Counted from the first letter of the stretch, positions 51,519 to 63,304 are shown. The stretch is 64,000 nt of DNA from Ligula intestinalis (GCA_036362985.1 JAYGXS010000005.1:56149347-56213346); one strand, 5' to 3'. The notes: generated by a model from the letters alone, not told the origin. Program-made: numbers and translations.

Positions 51519-54500
51519 GTAAGCGTTGTATCATCTTTTCTCTTATCGTTAAGGGTTAACTGCTCGTTTTATTTCAAAATCGGAGCGTGCCGCCATGGCG
51601 AACAGTGCTCCCGCCTTCACAATAAACCGACTTTCAGTCAAGTACGCCTTTCATACCCTAGTGATTTATTTTAGACTATACTTCTTCTAAATCTTTATAT
51701 TGCTCCGCACAATGCGACACAAACGGTAAGGATCAATCTTCTTAATTTTCCAGACTCCGATCGGAAACATGACCGAAGTTCAAGCACAGCAATTTTTTGA
51801 TGAGTTTTTCGAAGAAGTGTTCGTGGAATGTGAAGAAAAAGTTGGTTATAAGCGTTTTATATTGTTAAACTATTTTAGTATGGCGAAATCGAAGAGATGA
51901 ACGTATGTGATAATCTTGGGGATCATCTTGTTGGCAATGTCTATATTAAGGTACGTTGGTCAGGCGATAAACTTCAGCTGTAGTTTCGCCGTGAGGCCGA
52001 TGCAGAGAAGGCGGTGACGATGCTCAACAGTAGATGGTTTGGTGGCCGACCTGTGCACGCAGAATTGTCGCCAGTTTCCGATTTCCGGGAGGCGTGTTGC
52101 CGTCAGTACGAATTAGGGTTAGTGAATATATTTGCGTTACTTGCATTTTTATCTACATTTTTGCTCTGGCTTTTAATCAACGCGGTTGGCTCTCAAAACT
52201 ATCCAGATAGTTTTTTTACGTTTACATTTCAGACCTGGCGAATGCACATCTGGTCATAAGTTGCCAGCCGTATAGGGAACTGTGTTCATAACGGTGTAAT
52301 TGAATAATAATAGTAAGCAAAATGTGTAGACTGAAGCGGAATGGTGATACTCGATAAGATATGATCGACGGCAGGATTAATCTGGTGCATCTAGCACGAG
52401 TCCGTTCTAGTCCGTGTGCCATGCACTAGCGATGTTGCGTAGTCAGTCGAACCAAACCACTTAAGCGTCGCCAATGTGCATGCAGTCACTTAAAATACAG
52501 TTTGTTAATAAGCATCAGACATTTAATTTAGGACTAATTCTTAAGAATGGAGGGTGGGGAACTTATTAAGATAGCACAATGATACTTTAAGAAAGCTTGT
52601 TGTAGACCAAAACCTCTGGATTCACTGCGATATCAACACCAGACCTCTGCTATTAATTATTAGTGTTTCGTCCTTTTTGAATCCTTTCCGGTAAAAGCCA
52701 GGGGCGTCATTGAGGGGTTAGGGGTTTTTCCTTGTGCGTGCGTACATAGTGGTACGCGGCGTATTGCGGTAAAATTGCGTGGATATGACATGACATCTCT
52801 AATACGCGCAATTTTGTGCATAGCCTCTACTTTTTTAAGCGTTTCCTATTGTAGTTAGGTTTCTGTAGTCTTTGCACTGTTGTGAGATAATCCACCTTCT
52901 AGACCTTTATTGGTTTCTCTTATAACAACAGTGTGAATAGTCTACTTCAGATATATGTAGGTCCACACTGCGTCTTGTTTTCATGAACTGAAATTTTGCC
53001 TGATTGTAGTTAGCACATCTAACTAACTGCTTTGAGGGCGTCATGTATTCGCGGCGACTTTGATCCTTGGTTGCCAATCAAGTTCGCGTGATTGCTAAAT
53101 GCCACGTTACTTTTGCAGACTAATAGTGGTTGCTGTTTATACCTGGAAGGCTGTGGGGTCATAATCACAGCCTAGGGAAAATATTTTTCTCCCCTGAACA
53201 TGCTGTTTACTGCCACATATGCTGTGTGAATGAAGCGCCTGTTGCCGTTTGCCTGTCTGTTCTTTGTTCCGCAATATGCTATCGGAACGAGAAAAAGATT
53301 AATTGTACCCATCTTACTTGGTTCTGTAGTCTTGCAACGTTAAGGTGGCCTAATTGAGGTTCATAACTCGGTAATCCACCCAGTCAATCGCAATCATCCA
53401 ACCCATGGCTCTTCAGTGAGTTCACATGGTTTATGAATACCTTTCATTTCCTCCCTGTGCATTTTGTTGGCACATCCTCAAAACGGTAAGCTGCCTGGTA
53501 GCCAGTCTCTTATTTTGCTTATGCTTGTTACTTGTGTAAGGGTTAGTGCCAGTGCTCTGGTATATCTGGTCATTTGTACATACGAATTTCTGTTTGCTCA
53601 TTTAGCTGTAGCACAAGTAATGCCATCTAGGCAAATTTTGATCCCAAATGGCTTATGAATGTACTGGATCATGGTATTTTTACCGACAAACGGAGCACAT
53701 CACGAAGGCCTTTTCTGCTTCATTGGGCGTCATCAGGTGGTGGTAGCCCAACCATTCATTCCATACCTCCCCGTGGATCATTCTATAAACCCTAAGTAAG
53801 AGTGGCGTCCTACCGTTAAGGCAGTATACTTGCAATGCGCCAGAGCTTTCCAGACCCCCAAGGGAAAGCCTGAAAACACTAAGATTTCGGTAAAAGGGTG
53901 AGATATTTCACCTTTCCTTCTCCCGAAATCCACTTCACATAGTTCGCCGTCATTCGTTCAGTGTAGGTCCATAATTAATCGGCCGTGCCTCATACCGTAA
54001 CAAGTTCAACTAGTTGAGGTAGTCTGTGTATGGTGACAAATACTTACGATTCTGACTCTTAATATACTTTTAAATATCAATTTTTTATACATGAGGGGAG
54101 GTGAAAGATTTCGCACCCTAGCTAAACTGCTAGCTGCCGCAAAAATTTCGTGCGTGATATTTTCAAATCATTATTGCATAATGTGGCACAAGGCTTGCGC
54201 TGACCGGAGCCTCCGCCTGTAGTATAGCTCCTGTTATTGAACTCTCCTGCCAATGTCCCCGACAGAGTTTATCATACGCTTCGCGTAATATGCATTGATT
54301 GCATGGTTTTCCAAGACTACTCAGCCTTAAATAAACGTGTTTAGTCATACAGTGGTTGAAATATTTGCGCGCCCTAAAAGTCCTTGTTCGTCATTAAAAA
54401 TGCGTTGTTATTTTATGTTGGTATTTTCTTCTCCCACTTCGCAGGAAGGCATTTATTTTCGTCCAACTAAAAGTATACACATAATAAGACAGTTTCCGGA

Positions 54501-54701
54501 CTGGTTTTACTCTTTTTTAGAGAATGTACCAGAGGTGGCTTTTGCAACTTCATGCACCTTAAGCCCATCTCTCGCGAGCTATGTCGAACTCTCTTTAATC
54601 GAGGCAAACGGCGTTTTGGTGGCGGTCATCGTTCTTCAAAGCCTGCCGTCAAGTCGCGCCGCAAGTCAAAATCACCGGGAAAACGAAGTTCGCGTCGTTA
54701 A
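51475..54701 (+). CDS. U2AF1: U2AF1, alternative form with proximal terminal exon
   Basis: The first six exons are shared with the other form, joined instead to 54521-54701, giving 218 residues. Phase is identical (GG|A completes Gly before GEC). Finger 2 reads [20 protein letters not shown], closer to the human protein at the Thr than the distal exon, which has Gln. The tail after [12 protein letters not shown] is Lys/Arg/Ser rich and different from the distal one. The hexamer AATAAA lies 128 bp past its stop. That this form is made is inference from an open frame, a good acceptor and the poly(A) hexamer. Confidence 0.75.
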
Positions 54702-57700
54702 GCTGTTACAGATTTGTCCCTCACGTACTCCATTGGATTTTGTGTCCACCTGGGCAAATCCGCTCCTTACGCATATCTACATTCATTGCCTTTGTACTAA
54801 ACCCACTTTGTATCTTCTTCAGATCGGCAATAAAGCTTCTGAAGTCCTTACCCGGAATTTAGCGATCTGTCTATGTTTTATCTGGCGACCTATAGTAGCA
54901 TCCTAGCATGTAATCTCGTTTTTTCACAAGGAAGTAGTGTTGAGTGGATGATTGTTGTTTCGGAGGCCAGCCGCCGTCATTCGCACATGTCCAAGCGTCT
55001 TGCATCTTAAGTAATTGACAATCCTTTTGTTCTCGTATATGGCAGGCACAGTCGTTAGTATTAAGCGGTAGCCCATCCAGGGTTGAACGTGGTAGACGGG
55101 AAGTTCGGAACCATATGGCTACGAGGGGTCCCTTGCTGAAGTCTTTGTGTCTTACAAGTCCACAGTTCGCACCACGAAGATTCGTATATGTGCTAGAATT
55201 TCCATCCGTGACCTAACTGAGGGCAAGTGAATGTGGGATGAGAACTCAAGAATTCGATTGACACGAATTGAAAATCTCGAAAAACTTGGCACGATCAACA
55301 CTTGTGCCAACACGTCAGGATTGGCTTCTGGTAGGTATGTCTCCGTCTTTTCCATATATGGATATGCAGCGTGAGGTTTTTAATGTTCGACAGGTGTCGT
55401 GCCGCTTACCTTGGTTGCTTACTCCGCGAAGGTCTGCTTTGCTTTATCGAATAGCAGGTAAGGAGACGATTGCAGAATCGCCAGGTCACTTGTACCAGTC
55501 GTCTACATTACATCCAGCCGAGCAATGGCTACTCAAACAGCGCGGTGGGTAACTTAAATTGCGATCTCTTTGTCTGTTATTGGTCGAACTTTGCTTTTTC
55601 TGGCTCAGTATGGGCCGAGTTTTCGCTCACAATACTCCATCCCGCTTTGCCGTAAACTAGCAACATGTCAACTGCGGAGGTCCTGATTTTCTGTGGCAGT
55701 TTTTCCAAATTAAACGTCTGCCTATGAAGGCAAACTCTTAGGACATTCGAGCAAATGGCCGCAGATATGCTCAGAGTTTGTATGATTGACATAAGGTCGG
55801 GGTAGACCTTTTATGTCACGGCTTTCAGTGACCTATTTTCTAGCTGATTTCGTTTTAGTGGACTGTTCCAGTTCGTTCGTGAGGACCATTTACTCTTTTG
55901 AGCAGTTTAACTGTCAATTCTACCCATAACACTTCGTTGGTTCTCGAATTTATCATTTTCATTTGTCAGTTCGGTATACATGCCCATGAGCTAGTTTAAG
56001 TTTTAAGTCTGCTCATCCCTACTCACTATCAGCGTGTATAAAGGAGGCATTCACGACATCACGGAGGTTTGAAGTGCATGGACGAAAGTTCAGTGTGGTG
56101 GACCCTTTCCTGCTGGCTTAGTGCTTGCAGTTTAATGTGCTTACAAATAGTACAAGTTTCTCCTTTTAAGGTTCTAAGGACATGTAATCAGGAATTGCCC
56201 TGGACTTGGATTTTTAGCTTTCCCAAAATACTCTTTCACGGCCAGATGGACCCGAGTTCGCTGTCCTTTTTAGCCCACTCAAGTCGACTTCTCGGCGCGA
56301 ATTATTTCGTGGGAGATTTCGGCCTACGCATTTACTGCGATGTCTGGTAATAACATAAATAGGGATCTCTGTTAAGATTACGATTTCGTGATTGATTAAT
56401 ATCGCTCATACATGGTAGGAAAAGATAAGGACATAACAGAGAGTGTGACGGATTTGCGACAGTCATAAAAAAACTCGGGTTTCGAAACCATGACAGCAAG
56501 GAAGTTTCAATCTAGTCACATGAGATATGAGGCCCCATCATGGGCCGTGAGTTTTATCACACTCGGGTCAAATTGCCCTCCTGGTCTTTTGCACTATATG
56601 GAATCCACCCATTCTTGTATGGAAAGCTGACTGTCCGAGCAAAGTTTCCTGAGCACTTCATCTAGCAGACGCACTTAACTACTTTGTGGTTTCGAAAGCA
56701 AGAAAAAAGTTTAGGCATAGCCAATTTCACAGTCACTTCGCCTACGAGGCTCCGTCCAGAAGTTTGTAACTGTGAGGCAGTCGTTGGCGATAACATTAAC
56801 AACGGATTAAGTTGTTTGCTGATGTTTAGGGCGAGTTTCTTTTTCGCAATCAAAGTTGCCGTTTGATAGTTTGCTGTATAGGGATCACCAGTCCTATTAG
56901 CACAGAGATTTATTTTCAGTGGCATTACCAACCGAACTTTCAAGGTATTTTGCGTAGTCGTGTTGAGGCGGGACTACAGCCAGGTCGTGGACCGCCGAGA
57001 CCATCTGGGTTTTCCACTGTCAGCACATACTCTCGCCAGTACGCCAGCGGCTGGCAGAAGTCGCTTTCACTCGTCGCTGCTGTAGAGTCAGGAAGTTCTT
57101 CAAAATCGCTCCTGTTTGTGAGGCCGTAAGTGACCTTGACGGCACCATGACCGTAGGGATGCACAAGAAATTGTGGTCATGTACGATTTTTGGTGCATGG
57201 TTGTGAACTGGAGGAGCTTTTGGCCTCAGACAAGGTCATCTCAGTAAACCACTGGAAGGAGTGCCCGCGAAGACAGCCTTCAGCTGGCTTTACAGCCAAA
57301 TTTTTCTCCTGCTGTTCTATAAGACTTGAATGTAGTCCCAATTTATGTAAAAAAACTCCCGTGCCAACGACAATTCCGTCAACTGCATTAGTTTCATGTG
57401 ACAGTTTACGCTGACATGGTCTATTGCGCGATCGATTCCCCCAACCCTTTTAATCCTATATTGAATTTGAATCGTTCGTTGGTTAACGTACTGTTATCGG
57501 TTTTCCAGCTGCGTCAGTTTGCAACGAGGGAAATTTGTCAGCCTTTGCCCCTGGCTGTTCTTGTGACCTCGCTCGTTAGCACCCCCTCCATCCCCAAAGT
57601 TATCTTTCTCGTGTCTAAAGTGACCATTTTGTTTTACTATCGAGTAGGCTTGTATTATCTCTGTCGACACGCTATTAATTCGGGTGTATTTTGCCCCACC

Positions 57701-59265
57701 TACGCCTCTTGACCATTTCTAGTGCAGCGCCTAGTTTTTGCATGGAGATAACCGCCTCCTTCTCGTTGCGGTAATTAGGAGTATTTTGGCTTTTATCATA
57801 ACTTGCCGAATCGCCTTCACTGTACACCTTTTCGTCAGTCAATTTTGTCCGATTCGCGCGCAGACTGGACATCCAGGCCCTCCGTTTCGACCGTGTAGCG
57901 TAAGTAGTGGGTGAAACAATTCATCCGTGGGCTTGTCTGATTGGAGTGGATGTTAATTACTGATTACTCTTTATTTTTAATCAAAAATAATCCCAATGAG
58001 CTTGATGCAGCTGGAGAAAGTTCAAAATTCGAGTCAGGATGGACGCGCGTGGTTTGTATATAGGGATATATTAGGCAAGTAAGTTGGATTTGAGTCTTCG
58101 TACGATTGTGCCCTAAAGCGTTAAGCAGCTGGGGATAAATTCGCGTCATTTCTTTTGGTTTTGCGCGCTTTACCCGCTATTATCTGAAATACAGGAAGAA
58201 TAGTCCACTACATGTCCACCCATCCCAGTGACGTCTTCGAACACACCTTTTACGTCATAAGCGTTAGAACTATCTTTGAGGTGGTGCTATAGCCGTAACC
58301 CGTGCTACCTACGTTTTTCACCAGCCTATTAAGTCTTTTACGAGCTTGAATCAGTCTAGGCACATAAGAAAAGCGTTCCAAACTGAGGAACATGTAGGCA
58401 TTTGAAAACTAACAAATGTACATTCATTTCTGGCTTCTTCGGCGTGGTGTTTAAGAGCACAATACAATAAGGGGACCCGTAGACTAGAGATAGTGTCTTG
58501 AACACAATGACCAAAGGTCCCGGGTTTGAATCTCGAGGGTGCCAACCCTTGAGATTGGGTATGACTGGCTGATGACGGCTAATAAGCCAGAAATGGACAT
58601 TCTGGTCTCCCTTTGCTTTGTCGGATCCATTTCAACATTCTCATTCTGTTACGACCCGCACCTGGTACAAGTTATTAGCATGAACGATACCCAAGACCCG
58701 TAAGAGCGAGACGGAGAGAAGACCAGTCGGCCAGAGAGAGAGGACGTGTATTCAGACAAAGAACTTTACAGCAAGTCGTTCACACACGCAAAGGCTGAGT
58801 TCATTTAAGGGGAACACGAGAGACAGCCGAAACAATGGGCCAATCCGCTATGAGAAGCAATCGATAGTCACGTCGCGCGCTCATGACAGTGGCGTAAGTT
58901 GCACCCGTGGCTCTTTCTGTAGATGAGTAAGCGTGGGAATTGGCGCATTCCCAACACACCCCTCTTGCCCAAGTCAATTGTTTCGATCATCTGCATGCAA
59001 AGATTGTTTCGAAGAAGGCGGCGAACTTACAATTGCCCCTTTTGCTGACTCATCTTTAAATGTTTTTTTTTCTTTCAGAGAATGCCAAAGGGGTGGCTTT
59101 TGCAACTTTATGCACCTTAAGCCGATCTCTCGTGAACTCTGTCGGAAACTCTATAGTCGCAGCCAACGGAAAAAGGGCGGCCGACATCGGCACTCTCCTT
59201 CACGATCGCATGACAAATCGCATCACAAGTCAAGATCGCCAAAAGTCAGAAAATCGCGGCGCTGA
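51475..59265 (+). CDS. U2AF1: U2 auxiliary factor small subunit (U2AF35), form with distal terminal exon
   Basis: U2AF1 recognises the AG of the 3' splice site as the small partner of the U2AF heterodimer in the nucleus. Exons 51475-51518, 51554-51641, 51675-51725, 51754-51840, 51879-51950, 51984-52117 and 59079-59265 give 220 residues, near the usual length of about 240. Domains: start [19 protein letters not shown] zinc finger 1 (C-x8-C-x5-C-x3-H, about residues 18-37), the U2AF homology motif (RRM-like, beginning TILLLNLY; ending [15 protein letters not shown]), zinc finger 2 (C-x7-C-x5-C-x3-H), and a basic Arg/Ser/His tail. The ATG matches the conserved start of the family. The serine and glutamine at the human S34 and Q157 positions are kept. 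The gene lies 10.9 kb downstream of the ABCC gene on the same strand. An alternative terminal exon lies at 54521-54701. Confidence 0.94.
51554..51641 (+). CDS. U2AF1: U2AF1 exon 2: zinc finger 1
   Basis: Completes Lys15, then [29 protein letters not shown] with all three Cys and the His of the CCCH finger. Acceptor ttaag, donor gtacgc, phase 0 out. Confidence 0.94.
51675..51725 (+). CDS. U2AF1: U2AF1 exon 3: RRM beta-1, 51 bp
   Basis: Seventeen codons, [17 protein letters not shown], the first strand of the U2AF homology motif. It is bounded by 33-nt and 28-nt introns; acceptor ttttag, donor gtaagg. Skipping it would keep frame but remove beta-1. Confidence 0.9.
51754..51840 (+). CDS. U2AF1: U2AF1 exon 4: RRM helix 1
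   Basis: 29 codons, ending [16 protein letters not shown], the acidic first helix of the U2AF homology motif. Acceptor ttccag, donor gttggt. Confidence 0.93.
51879..51950 (+). CDS. U2AF1: U2AF1 exon 5: RRM beta-2/3
   Basis: 24 codons, [24 protein letters not shown], almost identical to vertebrate U2AF1. Acceptor attttag, donor gtacgt. Confidence 0.95.
51984..52117 (+). CDS. U2AF1: U2AF1 exon 6: RRM end and start of zinc finger 2
   Basis: [20 protein letters not shown] to [20 protein letters not shown] plus GG. It supplies the first Cys of finger 2; the remaining Cys, Cys, His come from whichever terminal exon is used. Donor gttagt. Confidence 0.95.
52118..54520. other. U2AF1 intron 6 (to exon A)
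   Basis: 2.4 kb, AT-rich. No repeat family was recognised with confidence; a gtcatcaggtggtggtagcc block near 53730 may be part of a dispersed repeat. Confidence 0.5.
54521..54701 (+). CDS. U2AF1: U2AF1 terminal exon A (proximal)
   Basis: Acceptor after a pyrimidine tract (ttttactcttttttag). One base plus 59 codons and TAA at 54699-54701. It encodes the rest of zinc finger 2 and KPISRELCR, then a basic tail with KSRRKSKS and RSSRR motifs. No frame lesion is seen. Confidence 0.8.
54829..54834 (+). terminator. U2AF1: Poly(A) signal after U2AF1 exon A
   Basis: Canonical AATAAA, 128 bp beyond the exon A stop codon, fitting use of exon A as a true 3' end. Confidence 0.5.
54835..58460. other. Intronic stretch between the two U2AF1 terminal exons
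   Basis: An open frame on the minus strand at 56940-57164 (74 codons, no motif) is the only coding-like item. No repeat family recognised with confidence. Confidence 0.4.
58465..58630 (+). repeat. tRNA-derived SINE (group 1)
   Basis: cccgtagactagagatagtg head, box B cccgggtttgaatctcgag, and the clearest tail of the group: tatgactggctgatgacggc, taataagccagaaatgg, ctttgtcgg. Confidence 0.7.
58647..58956 (-). mobile_element. Candidate solo LTR, 310 bp
   Basis: On the minus strand it starts tgttgggaatgcg and ends cgtaaca. It lies 122 bp before U2AF1 exon B. No internal region beside it. Confidence 0.4.
59079..59265 (+). CDS. U2AF1: U2AF1 terminal exon B (distal)
   Basis: Acceptor ttttctttcag with a long T tract. 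One base plus 61 codons and TGA at 59263-59265. Finger 2 part [12 protein letters not shown], then [15 protein letters not shown] and a His/Ser/Arg/Lys tail ending RKSRR. Same phase as exon A. Confidence 0.9.
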
Positions 59266-59334
59266 GCCAGCCGCAAAGTCATTTTGTATCTTGTTTCTTT
59301 TTAATGGTCCTCCCCATCCTGATGGCTTGTGTAT

Positions 59335-59340
59335 ATTAAA
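59335..59340 (+). terminator. U2AF1: Poly(A)-like signal after U2AF1 exon B
   Basis: ATTAAA hexamer, 70 bp after the exon B stop. Confidence 0.4.
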
Positions 59341-59629
59341 ATATATGATTGCTTTTATTCGCACTAAGTTTTTTCCGAGTATTTCCGTGCAGTTGTTAAG
59401 CAGCACCCGACCACTTCGAAGAACTAAGACTACGCAATATGGAAGTAGCAATCACTGCATTGCGCCCTGTTATGTAAGGCTAGGTTTATCCTAAAGGGAC
59501 TGCATTTCTGTTAAGCGGGTTGGTAGCCTATCATGGAGGCATTTGTGTAGTCTGTCCGATGCCCGATAGAAGCAAATATGCGAGTTCCAGGAAGCAGTTC
59601 ACTAGGAGAAGATGCGATCGGTGAAATGA

Positions 59630-59715
59630 GAATATTATTTGCCTGACGTTTCTGATTCTGTCGAGAATCCTTAATCATAGGTAATCGTAGGGTAATTTGA
59701 GGCATGCATCGATTG
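59630..59715 (-). repeat. PLE terminus-like sequence
   Basis: tttgcctgacgtttctgatt, a hairpin gattctgtcgagaatc and atcataggtaatcgt match the end at 63305-63360. The core reads CTATGAT rather than CTGATGA on the minus strand. Confidence 0.45.
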
Positions 59716-60039
59716 GGGTGATATACGCATATATTGAGGCATTGTCTAAGCAGGACAATCAGTCACGCGGAGTGGGCCGAGCCCAGCAACAACTCCGACG
59801 ACAGCTAACCTAAGTATCGCGTCATTATCAAACCCGCGTTCAACACGGCCAACGAAATCGTGGCAAATGATGGTTCGAAAGCGAACTGCCAAGCCACTTC
59901 GCTGGCAAGGTTAATGGCCTGACCTTGTCGAAGCTGGCTTGGATGAATTTTGTACCCCTTAATGGTCCCAACAACCATAGCTGAAAGCATTGGGCGGCTA
60001 TTAGGTATGTTCAAGACCTCCAACTTACTTTGATGTTCG

Positions 60040-61080
60040 TATCACTATGGCCAGCGGAGTCAGGAATCGTTTCGAGAAAAATCGCAACACGGCTACGGTG
60101 AGCCGAGAGGGTTTGTGGAAGCCTGCCTCGCCAACTCACGCTGGCTTCGTGGCCAAAAGCCGCCTAAGTTCTGTGTCTACGCGCGTCGGCTCAACGCCTA
60201 CGCACTGTGTCTGCCAACAGCTACGAGAGGTCCAACTGTCCTGCTCCCCTCGATTGTCGCGGCTCAGTGCGCACATTAGCTCCAGCCAATAGGTGCGCGC
60301 ATATCCACCTGGCTGAGTGCATCACCCAGCCGTCTCGGGCCCACTGAACCGAACACGTAATTTGGCGTACCGGCTCGGCGTGCATAATTCCGCCTGTGTA
60401 CTGTCTATTTTCTGGCAGTAAAGCTTCTATCCTCCTACACCGTCTTGCTTGACTTGTGATTTGGGGGAACCCTCCGTTTGTCGACATCACAATCTGCGGC
60501 AGGTTTTCGAGTAAGCAACTTCTATGCTAAGAAGAGGTCGATGCGATTGCAGGGCGAGAGCTATATTCGCTTGAAGTTTTGAAATCCATCGCCTATCCAT
60601 CCACAGAGACAAGAGAAGAAATATGTAACTCAGTCTGGGTGCCTATTGGGGTCTGTCGAAAAAAGATATTGTCGACTACAAAAGGTTCCCCAATTCAAGA
60701 AGTCAGTGAGACTAATTATGTAGGACAGTGTACTGTAGGAAGAGGAGCTTACATAGGGCTCTGCAGAAACAAGCTGCTTACAGTAACAATCCAGTTGACT
60801 GTGTGGTATGTGCGTCCGCGCAGAGGTTACGGGATCTGGGGGCGCCCGCCAGCCGATCAGCAGCAGGTGCATAGCTCGCGAGAGAAAGGGCAAAAACATC
60901 AAAACGACCTTGACACATCACGCGACGGCCACGCCCGCATTGCTTGGGGCAATGCCTGATGAGTCACGCTGGACGCTCTAGAGAATTGGCCGAGAGCGCG
61001 GGCAGTGGAAAGTCACGTGTGGGCTTGCACCCGGGCATGCGATGAACGTGTCAGCGCAAGGCTAATCGCAGGACCGCTAC
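60040..61080. other. Downstream intergenic stretch
   Basis: GC-rich from 60050 to 60400, with a possible LTR-like end near 60410-60470 (ggcagtaaagcttctatcct), but no clear start. No gene recognised. Confidence 0.25.
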
Positions 61081-61389
61081 AGGTCCATTCAATGTAATGT
61101 GCGCCTACTTGCATCAGCCCAGTAGCCTTATGTACGCTCTTTTCAAAAGCTTATTTCACGCGAGATCTACTCAGTACCTAGAATTCCCCCTTTTCTCCAT
61201 TTACTTGTCGCGAAATCTACCCAGTAATTTGATTAACACTTTTTTTCCATTTTTATGTCGCGCACAGGTGGCCTCCAGCCACAAAGCCCTCCTGATACCA
61301 TGGCTATCCTGATGCATAGCTATGACAACTAAAGACTCTCCTATCGAAAATAGTTCCTCGTTTGTGTGCTAATGGCTTAATGGTCGGTG

Positions 61390-62900
61390 TGTGGGTCGTG
61401 ACCCTCTGAACTTTCATCACACGTGATGGACTTGAGCGTGATGATTTCTCAGACATCTGGCTCCCTGGCGCTGGCGTTAGACGACGCGTTGGCGAACCAT
61501 GATTCAGGCAAATCGCGGCTCACAAGATTGTCACCTCTCGCGAGAATTTCGGCTTTAAATGCGTTCCTTGCGTCTACCATATGGCCAGTGTCAACCGGGC
61601 GCTTTGTGATTGAACTCTTGGGCATCTTATTTTCCCCCATAAGCAGCCACTTCGGCATTTATGCAGCTGACCGCGTTGCCAACTGCCTTTGCATACGCCC
61701 AATGTATTTACATCCGCAGCTACATGCAAACTCGTGAATACATTTGGATTTGGCGTGCATAGGCACAATATCTTAACTGGAATAGCCGCTGTTTTGCTTA
61801 GGAACAAAAATTTAGAGGTGGTGGACATTCGTGCAATCCGGCATCGAAGTCATCGCTTGATCACAAGAGACACATTAGTACCTTGAAAAGGAGGAAGATA
61901 GTTATCGGATTTTGGCACGAATATTTTGGGATGCTTATTAATTACTTGCTTCGGATACCCGTTTCCAGGAAAAAACTTTCTTCGGGAAACTGATACCTTC
62001 ATCGATCTTATCTGAGGAACAGATTCTCGTGGCTGTATTGAACAGGCACACGAGAAAGTTTCGTCTCCTCTGAATTGGAGGCATGTACTGACCTTCCCAG
62101 GTAGGTGGGCCTCGAAATGGAAACATCTGCCCGCCTGCATAGAAGGACATCTCAGAAAGCCAGTGTGTCATTTTTGCCATGCTTGATCGCAAATGTGATC
62201 CTTGCACGTGTCTCTTTCATGCATATATGTAATAGTTCCCGTAGTTGGCATGGTTCGAGACATGTTTCAGCCGTATTGTTCACAAATAATTTCAATGGTT
62301 TCATCCAGTTGCAGGTTTGTGAACAAACTTTGCACGTCAAGTGAGTTCACCTGCTTATTCCGTAAGTTTATATTCTTCAGCTCATCTACGAACGAAAATG
62401 TACCTTGGGTAGTGTGAGCAGCAACGCTGCATCTGAGTGGTTTAATTTTTTGGACAAACCTCGGAGCAAGTTTATGTTGCGGTGAATTTCTCATTGATAA
62501 AATTGGTCGTAATGGTACTCCTGGCCGGTGCAATTGTAGTAGCCCACATAGCCTGGGAAAATGTGAACCTACAGGCCTAAGACAGGCCGCCGTTTATCCG
62601 TCTATTCTTTGCCTTTTTCAAGTAGTGATTTAATCTTTTTCCTAATACGGTTCACCAGTGCTTTTATTTCATCTTGCCCGTGGATTTCAGAAGAGCATGT
62701 GCTGGGGGCACCTAATATGGTTTCCATCTTACTTACGCAATCAGTCTGGTTTCAAATTACAACACTGCTTTCTTTGCCCGGTCAGGAGATACCGACATCA
62801 GTGGCTTTACATAAGATTCTTAGAGCCGAAAGATGTTGCTTAGTTAAAAGTGAGCGCTGAGTAACCGGAGGTAGTCTGTAATGATAATTGAAATCGATGA
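61390..62900 (-). pseudogene. Penelope-like element, most of the coding part
   Basis: Minus-strand order: N-terminal part (62890-62600; KMETILGAPSTCSSE), RT fingers (62533-62267; RPILSMRNSPQHKLAP, NSLDVQSLFTNL), RT thumb (62207-61850; QRRRNFLVCLFNTATRICSS, NGYPKQVINKHPKIF), a linker, and the C-terminal domain (61658-61449; AEILARGDNLVSRDLPESWF). The palm with the catalytic YVDD is missing between 62267 and 62207, and stops occur. An internal deletion derivative. Confidence 0.7.
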
Positions 62901-63304
62901 ATTTCGTTTTAAGCCATATCGCATTTTATTCTGACGTCAGCTTCAGGTCGCATAACTGGTAATATAGGTCATAAAATTGGGCTTCAATTGCCATTGGATC
63001 TATTTTTCTTCTGAGCTGAAGCCCTCTCCTTACGGCCCACATATGTTGACATATGGTGACATAGTGAATTAAGAAGAGGAAGACGCGATCTTGCTGGGAA
63101 TGTGTCCATTCTCACGACTACTCTGTTAGCAACCGCCTAACAGATTGATATCCTGCGCAAGCGGTGCACCATTCCCAGGCCCGCGAACTCCTCCTACGCA
63201 GCTGTCACGAGAGCGCAACGTGACTATCGATTTTCCAATGCAGGAGAATATCCGAGTTCCAGGAAGCAGTTCGGAGAAAGGAACGATCACTGGAACAAGA
63301 GGTT

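Noticed and set aside
51726..51753. Reading through the 28-nt segment as coding sequence
   Set aside because: 28 nt breaks the frame. Splicing it out restores the U2AF homology motif in phase.
54521..54701. U2AF1 exon A as a processed retro-copy
   Set aside because: It covers just one exon, begins exactly at a splice acceptor with a pyrimidine tract, lacks sequence of the preceding exon and keeps an open frame. An exon duplication fits better, though a dying duplicate cannot be excluded.
60050..60480. A third solo LTR downstream of U2AF1
   Set aside because: Only an end-like stretch is visible; no TG start could be fixed.
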